DNA of 54,114 nucleotides from an uncultured Eubacteriales bacterium (GTDB lineage Bacteria > Bacillota > Clostridia > Oscillospirales > CAG-382), in the NCBI GenBank assembly GCA_900548115.1, contig URJL01000010.1:1-54114 (forward strand), in the 5' to 3' direction. Position 1 is the stretch's first letter. The number at the start of each line of letters is the position of its first letter. The position numbers were made by a program, and so were the translations under genes. Under the pieces are notes generated by a model, which had not been told where the DNA came from, made no database searches, and worked only from the letters and a program-made list of their open reading frames with translations. Shown here piece by piece: positions 50,173-54,114 of the stretch.

Positions 50173-53100
50173 AAACGAAAAATACAAATAAACGCGAACG
50201 CATATTGAGCTTTCTTTTATCCGCGTGCCTTCTGCTCACGCTTTTCCCGTTCGTTTCGTCTGCCTTTGCCGAAGAGGATACCCTCGTCCTCTCGACGGCG
50301 AAAGATTTTTTGAGCTTTGCCGCCGATTGCAATATGGACGACCGCTATATCGGAAAAACGGTCACGCTGGGAGCGGATATCGATCTTTCCGACGCCGATT
50401 TCCGCGGAATCCCGACGTTCGGCGGTACGTTTGACGGAGCGGGACATACGATCTCGGGCATCTCGCTTTCGGGGCAGGGAAGCCGTTACGGGCTTTTCCG
50501 CTATCTGCAAAAGAGCGGTGTGGTCGAAAACCTCACCGTGTCGGGCATTTACGATTACAGCGGAGGTCACAAAGAGCTCGGCGGCATTGTCGGACATAAC
50601 GACGGCGTTGTGCGCGCCTGCACCTTTAACGGAACGGTGCGCGGTGAAAATACGATCGGCGGAATCGTCGGTCTCAACACCGAAAACGGAACGATTTTGT
50701 CGTGCGTTTCCAACGGCTTTATCATCGGAGAAAGCTCCGTCGGCGGCATTGCCGGCATTAACAACGGATTGATCTCGGGATGCGACAACCACAGCTTTGT
50801 CAACACCGTCGATGAAGAATACTCCTTTTCGGTCGGCGGGATCGACAGCGACATTCAGTCCACCGCCGAAAACTGGATGATGTCGTATAAGAACGACGAG
50901 AGCTTAAAAAGCGGCGACATTACCGACGCGGGCGGCGTTGCGGGCTTTTCCGACGGCGTTTTGCAGGGATGCAAAAACTACGGAAAAATCGGCTATGAGC
51001 ACATAGGCTACAACGTCGGCGGCGTGTGCGGAAGACAGTCGGGCTATCTTTTGAGCTGCTATAATTACGGTGCCGTTAACGGACGCAAGGACGTCGGCGG
51101 CATTGTCGGTCAGGCAGAACCCGATGTTCTGCTTTCGATCAACGGAACGTCGCTTCAGACCTTCCGCGACGAAATGGATTCGCTGAATTCCTTGGTAAAC
51201 GGGCTTATCGATCACGTCGATTCGTCCTCGGACGACCTCGGAACGAGGCTTGAGAATATCTCGCAGTATACGAAAAGCGCGTCGGATGAGGCGCAGAATA
51301 TGCTCGATAAGGTCGGCGACGCGCTCGACGATACAAAAGATTTTGCCAACGAAAATATCAAAGAGATCAATACAAAAGCGGCGATCCTGTCGGACGCGGT
51401 CGATCAGCTGATCCCGGTCATGGACGGCATGAAGGATATCGCCGACGAATTGAACGCCGCCATCGACGGGCTTACCGACGCGATCAATTGTTTGGACATC
51501 GAACGTCCCGACACCGACAAAACCGTTTCGGATATCACCGAGGGTATGCGCAAGGCGGCGGACGGCATGCGCTATTTAAAAATCGCTTTGGAGGATATGC
51601 GAAAAGCGGCGGATAATTTGGACGATGCGTTTGACGCGATGGACTGGGGCAAGATCGATTCCTCGCTCGACGATCTCGCAAAGGCGCTGCGCGCGTTTTC
51701 TTCTTCGGCGGACGATGTTAACGCGGCGCTCTCCTCGATCCGCGATATTTTAAAGGGCGGCGCCGGCTCGATCGATGAGCTTCCCGAAACGCTCCGCGCG
51801 GTGCTTGAACAGCTGGGAACGCTTGCCGATTCGCTCGGAAAGAGCGGGGAGAGCCTGAAAGCCGTTGCCGACGCGCTTGCGACTTTTACCGACGGTATTT
51901 ATGTCGATTATATCTCGCTCGGCGAAGCCGCGGACAATATGCAGGGCGCTCTGAATCAATTAAAGCTGTGCTGCGACCGAATGGAAACGTCGCTGACATT
52001 GCTTGCCGACGGTCTGGAGGAGGGACATATCGTTTTTTCCGATTGGTTCGATGACGTAAAGGAGCAGTGGGAGGAGTTCTCGGGATATATCACCGACGCG
52101 TCGGAGCATATGAAAAAAGCCGTTACGCTGCTTTCCGATTCGGCAGGCGATATTGCCGATATCCTTCGCACGATATCCGAGGGCGGACCGCTGCATATCA
52201 CCGATCTTGACGCGGATTTCAATATTGACAACACGGCGCTTTTTGATTCCTTAAAAGGAATGGGCGATGAAATGGATGCCTTGCGCGACAGTTCGCTTGA
52301 CCACAAGGACCGGTTTGTCGACGAGATCGACGGGATCGTTAATAAATTCGATAAGATCATGGATCTGTTAATGGACGAGGTCGACGCATTAGTTAACCGT
52401 TCCGAGGACGGAAGCGTGTTTGTCGATGTGTCCGAAGAGGATCTTGAACGGACAAAACAGGGAAAAATCGCGCTCAGCTGCAATTATGCCGTCGTTGAGG
52501 GCGACCGCAACGTGGGCGGTATTGTCGGAAGCATGGCGATCGAATATTCCGCCGATCCCGAGGACGATCTCGAAAAACCGAGTACGCTGAATTTTACTTA
52601 TAACACCAAGGCAGTCCTGCAGCAGTGCCGCAACGAAGGCGGCGTGAATGCAAAGAAGGATTATGTCGGCGGAATCGTCGGAAACATGAGCCTCGGAACG
52701 GTATATGAATGCGAAAGCTATGCCGAGATTGAAAGCACCGACGGAAATTATGTCGGCGGCATTGCCGGTTTTTCCGATACGTCGATCCGAAAATGCTTCT
52801 CCAAGGGCGTTATTTCAGGCTTGCAAAAGGTCGGCGGTATTGCGGGGCGTGCTTCGTCGGTCTCGGGTTGCTATGCGATCGTAAACGTTCATGCCGATGA
52901 AACGCTCGGCGCGATTGTCGGCGAAGACTGCGATAAAACGGGCATTTCGCAAAACTATTTTCTCGACAAAGGACTCGGCGCGATCGATTCGGTAAGCTAC
53001 TGCGATCATGCACAGCCGATCACATATGAAGAACTGCGGGCAATCGAAACGATTCCCGATCGGTTTCTGCGTTTTCATGTGCTGTTTGTTGCCGCAGGAC

Positions 53101-53723
53101 GGAAGGTATCCAAACTCACGGTGGATTATGACACGCCCGTAAGCGAGCTTTCGATTCCCGGCGTGCCCAACCGCGACGGATTTTATGCCGCATGGGAAGA
53201 ATTCCCCGAGAACACGATAACGGGTGATATCCGCATCGAAGCGATCTATACGCCGTGGGTCGTTGCGGTGGAAAGTGAGGTCAAAAACGAAAAAGGCTTG
53301 ACCCTTGCTCTTGTGGAAGGAAAATTCTCCGACAGCACTTCTTTGCATATCGAAAAGGGAGACACTCCCGAAATTTCGGGAAAACGCGTTGTTTCGCCCG
53401 AATATTTGCTCACGCTCTCGGGCGACAGCGGTAAGAACGAGGACGGTGTTACCATCCGTCTTTTGAACGAGAGCGGGGAAGACGTCGCCGTGATGGCGCT
53501 TGACGGGGAAGCGTGGCATAGGATTCCCTCCGAGACACGCGGTCAATACGTGTGCTTTACCATGAACGGCGACAGCGTGACGGTTTGCCTTGTAAAATCC
53601 GAAAAAGCCGTCGTCCGCACGGTCATTTTGTGTTCGATTGCGGTGCTTGCCGTTTTGCTGACCCTTTTCTTCCTTATCCGCAAAAGAAAAAAGAAAAGAG
53701 CGGTGAAAAAGAAAAACGCATAA
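50169..53723 (+). CDS. Large surface protein: GLUG repeats flanking a long helical coiled-coil, C-terminal anchor
   Basis: A 1184-residue protein. A signal peptide (about 1-34) is followed by GLUG-type repeats (VGGIVG, IGGIVGLN, VGGIAGIN, VGGVCGR, VGGIVGQ) to about 325. A heptad-rich helical stretch with many DxLxxAxxxL runs (about 327-764) comes next, then more GLUG repeats (about 764-950), a flexible-repeat-like segment (YDTPVSELSIPGVPNRDGFY), one membrane helix near 1152-1170 and a basic tail. It should be anchored in the membrane by its C-terminus with the rod outside. It overlaps the MMPL gene by 4 bases, so the two are made together; it may supply the extracellular helical rod that YdgH-like MMPL proteins carry within their own chain (inference). 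Function unknown. Confidence 0.8.
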   Translation: MKTKNTNKRERILSFLLSACLLLTLFPFVSSAFAEEDTLVLSTAKDFLSFAADCNMDDRYIGKTVTLGADIDLSDADFRGIPTFGGTFDGAGHTISGISLSGQGSRYGLFRYLQKSGVVENLTVSGIYDYSGGHKELGGIVGHNDGVVRACTFNGTVRGENTIGGIVGLNTENGTILSCVSNGFIIGESSVGGIAGINNGLISGCDNHSFVNTVDEEYSFSVGGIDSDIQSTAENWMMSYKNDESLKSGDITDAGGVAGFSDGVLQGCKNYGKIGYEHIGYNVGGVCGRQSGYLLSCYNYGAVNGRKDVGGIVGQAEPDVLLSINGTSLQTFRDEMDSLNSLVNGLIDHVDSSSDDLGTRLENISQYTKSASDEAQNMLDKVGDALDDTKDFANENIKEINTKAAILSDAVDQLIPVMDGMKDIADELNAAIDGLTDAINCLDIERPDTDKTVSDITEGMRKAADGMRYLKIALEDMRKAADNLDDAFDAMDWGKIDSSLDDLAKALRAFSSSADDVNAALSSIRDILKGGAGSIDELPETLRAVLEQLGTLADSLGKSGESLKAVADALATFTDGIYVDYISLGEAADNMQGALNQLKLCCDRMETSLTLLADGLEEGHIVFSDWFDDVKEQWEEFSGYITDASEHMKKAVTLLSDSAGDIADILRTISEGGPLHITDLDADFNIDNTALFDSLKGMGDEMDALRDSSLDHKDRFVDEIDGIVNKFDKIMDLLMDEVDALVNRSEDGSVFVDVSEEDLERTKQGKIALSCNYAVVEGDRNVGGIVGSMAIEYSADPEDDLEKPSTLNFTYNTKAVLQQCRNEGGVNAKKDYVGGIVGNMSLGTVYECESYAEIESTDGNYVGGIAGFSDTSIRKCFSKGVISGLQKVGGIAGRASSVSGCYAIVNVHADETLGAIVGEDCDKTGISQNYFLDKGLGAIDSVSYCDHAQPITYEELRAIETIPDRFLRFHVLFVAAGRKVSKLTVDYDTPVSELSIPGVPNRDGFYAAWEEFPENTITGDIRIEAIYTPWVVAVESEVKNEKGLTLALVEGKFSDSTSLHIEKGDTPEISGKRVVSPEYLLTLSGDSGKNEDGVTIRLLNESGEDVAVMALDGEAWHRIPSETRGQYVCFTMNGDSVTVCLVKSEKAVVRTVILCSIAVLAVLLTLFFLIRKRKKKRAVKKKNA

Positions 53724-53772
53724 GCATGACCGTATATTTTTCCCAAGGCGGAAAATAAAATGCGAAAAACTC

Positions 53773-53801
53773 TTGCAAATTTTCTCACTGTGTGGTAAAA
53801 T
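53773..53801 (+). promoter_or_regulatory. Promoter-like site in the gene-free right end
   Basis: TTGCAA (53773-53778), 17 bases, TAAAAT (53796-53801). No open reading frame with a binding site follows, so it may drive a non-coding RNA or a gene beyond the window. Confidence 0.45.
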
Positions 53802-53826
53802 ACTAACTGTGAACGGCAAGCAAAAA

Positions 53827-53864
53827 CAAAATACGGGGCGCCCCTCGCACGCCCCGTTGTTTTG
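53827..53864. terminator. Strong hairpin, terminator of the MMPL unit or 5' stem of an RNA
   Basis: The stem ACGGGGCG/CGCCCCGT (53833-53840 with 53850-53857) is extended by CAAAA/TTTTG with a small mismatch. The tail TTGTTTTG on the right and TTTTGTTTTTG on the left strand are T-rich, so it can stop transcription in both directions. Its place after the promoter-like site at 53773 leaves its role open. Confidence 0.55.
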
Positions 53865-53869
53865 TGCCC

Positions 53870-54114
53870 ACGCGCTTTTCTCTCTTCGGACGCAGGTCTG
53901 TGTTTGTTCCGTAACGCTTGCAAATCTGACCGAAAAACAAAACAGCGGGATGTAGGGTACCGGTTACCCGCTTACTTTGGGAGCATAGGCGGCATTTCTG
54001 ACGTTTATCGGTGCCAACCGCCGAAAGCCCTTCAACCGTTTGAATTTCGGGCGGTTCGAAAAAAGAAAAAAGCAGTCAAAAATGTGTTTGACCACAGATT
54101 TGACCACTTACACG
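53870..54114. other. Gene-free, highly structured right end; candidate non-coding RNA
   Basis: No convincing protein frame. Two strong secondary structures are seen. GCGGG..CCCGC (53945-53949 with 53967-53971) competes with an inner GGGTA/TACCC hairpin (53955-53969). A long hairpin at 54016-54056 has an 11-bp outer stem AACCGCCGAAA/TTTCGGGCGGTT with one bulge and an inner TTCAA/TTGAA stem around CCGT. The last 28 bases hold TTTGACCAC twice with a 12-base period (54087-54095, 54099-54107). Possible readings are an abundant structured RNA (6S- or raiA-like class), a long leader, or an attachment site region; none is proven. Confidence 0.35.

Noticed and set aside
54040..54070. tRNA T-arm-like GGTTCGAA
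   Set aside because: No acceptor stem, anticodon arm or D arm could be built around it; it is part of the long hairpin at 54016-54056.

Overview
The window looks like a chromosomal segment of a Gram-positive, probably gut-associated member of the Clostridia (Oscillospirales- or Christensenellales-like; this placement is inference). The basis is strong AGGAGG-type ribosome binding sites, near-consensus TTGACA-17-TATAAT promoters, surface proteins with SLH domains, bacterial Ig-like and GLUG repeats, a TAXI-type TRAP transporter, and densely packed operons with ATGA overlaps. No rRNA, tRNA, CRISPR array or insertion sequence was seen.

Region by region. (1) 1-3.3 kb: the 3' end of an unknown gene, then a leftward pair encoding an acyltransferase-like protein and an AMP-forming acyl-CoA ligase. 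(2) 3.36-13.3 kb: the most striking part. A promoter and a cobalamin riboswitch with a terminator precede five tightly packed rightward genes: a 1256-residue SLH surface protein with two DUF4430 (transcobalamin C-terminal-like) domains, an SLH protein with an alpha/alpha-toroid resembling the transcobalamin N-terminal domain, a membrane-anchored DUF4430 protein, an EcfT permease, and a 909-residue fusion of two ECF ATPases with an S component. I read it as a surface cobalamin (or corrinoid) capture and uptake system that splits the animal transcobalamin architecture over several bacterial chains. An orphan histidine-kinase-like protein follows. (3) 14.5-19.1 kb: a LysR regulator with a consensus promoter and palindromic operator, a PatB/MalY-type lyase and a DUF3737 protein, among decayed genes (MATE, flavodoxin, carboxymuconolactone decarboxylase, cyclophilin-like). 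(4) 19.1-23.7 kb: a heterodimeric ABC exporter divergent from a second LysR regulator. (5) 23.7-32 kb: a leftward eight-gene operon (pheA-aroB-aroC-aroEK-aroQ-aroA-tyrA-aroF) holding the whole shikimate pathway plus the prephenate branches to phenylalanine and tyrosine, behind one promoter with a tandem 15-bp repeat just downstream of it. (6) 32.1-36 kb: a TAXI TRAP transporter (receptor, DUF1850, fused permease). (7) 36-38.1 kb: dapF and a cystathionine gamma-synthase/lyase-type enzyme. (8) 38.2-45.7 kb: carbohydrate genes, with a GH78 rhamnosidase and a CE15-like esterase rightward, and a GH2 mannosidase-like enzyme, a ROK kinase and a SIS isomerase leftward. (9) 45.8-46.9 kb: class II fructose-bisphosphate aldolase. 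(10) 46.9-53.7 kb: a TetR regulator facing an MMPL/RND transporter gene that overlaps a 1184-residue GLUG/coiled-coil surface protein. (11) The last 390 bases have no gene but contain a promoter-like site and several strong hairpins, so they may encode a structured RNA.

All domain and family names come from reading motifs in the sequence, with no database search. The long open frames antisense to the surface, TRAP and ligase genes are treated as shadows.
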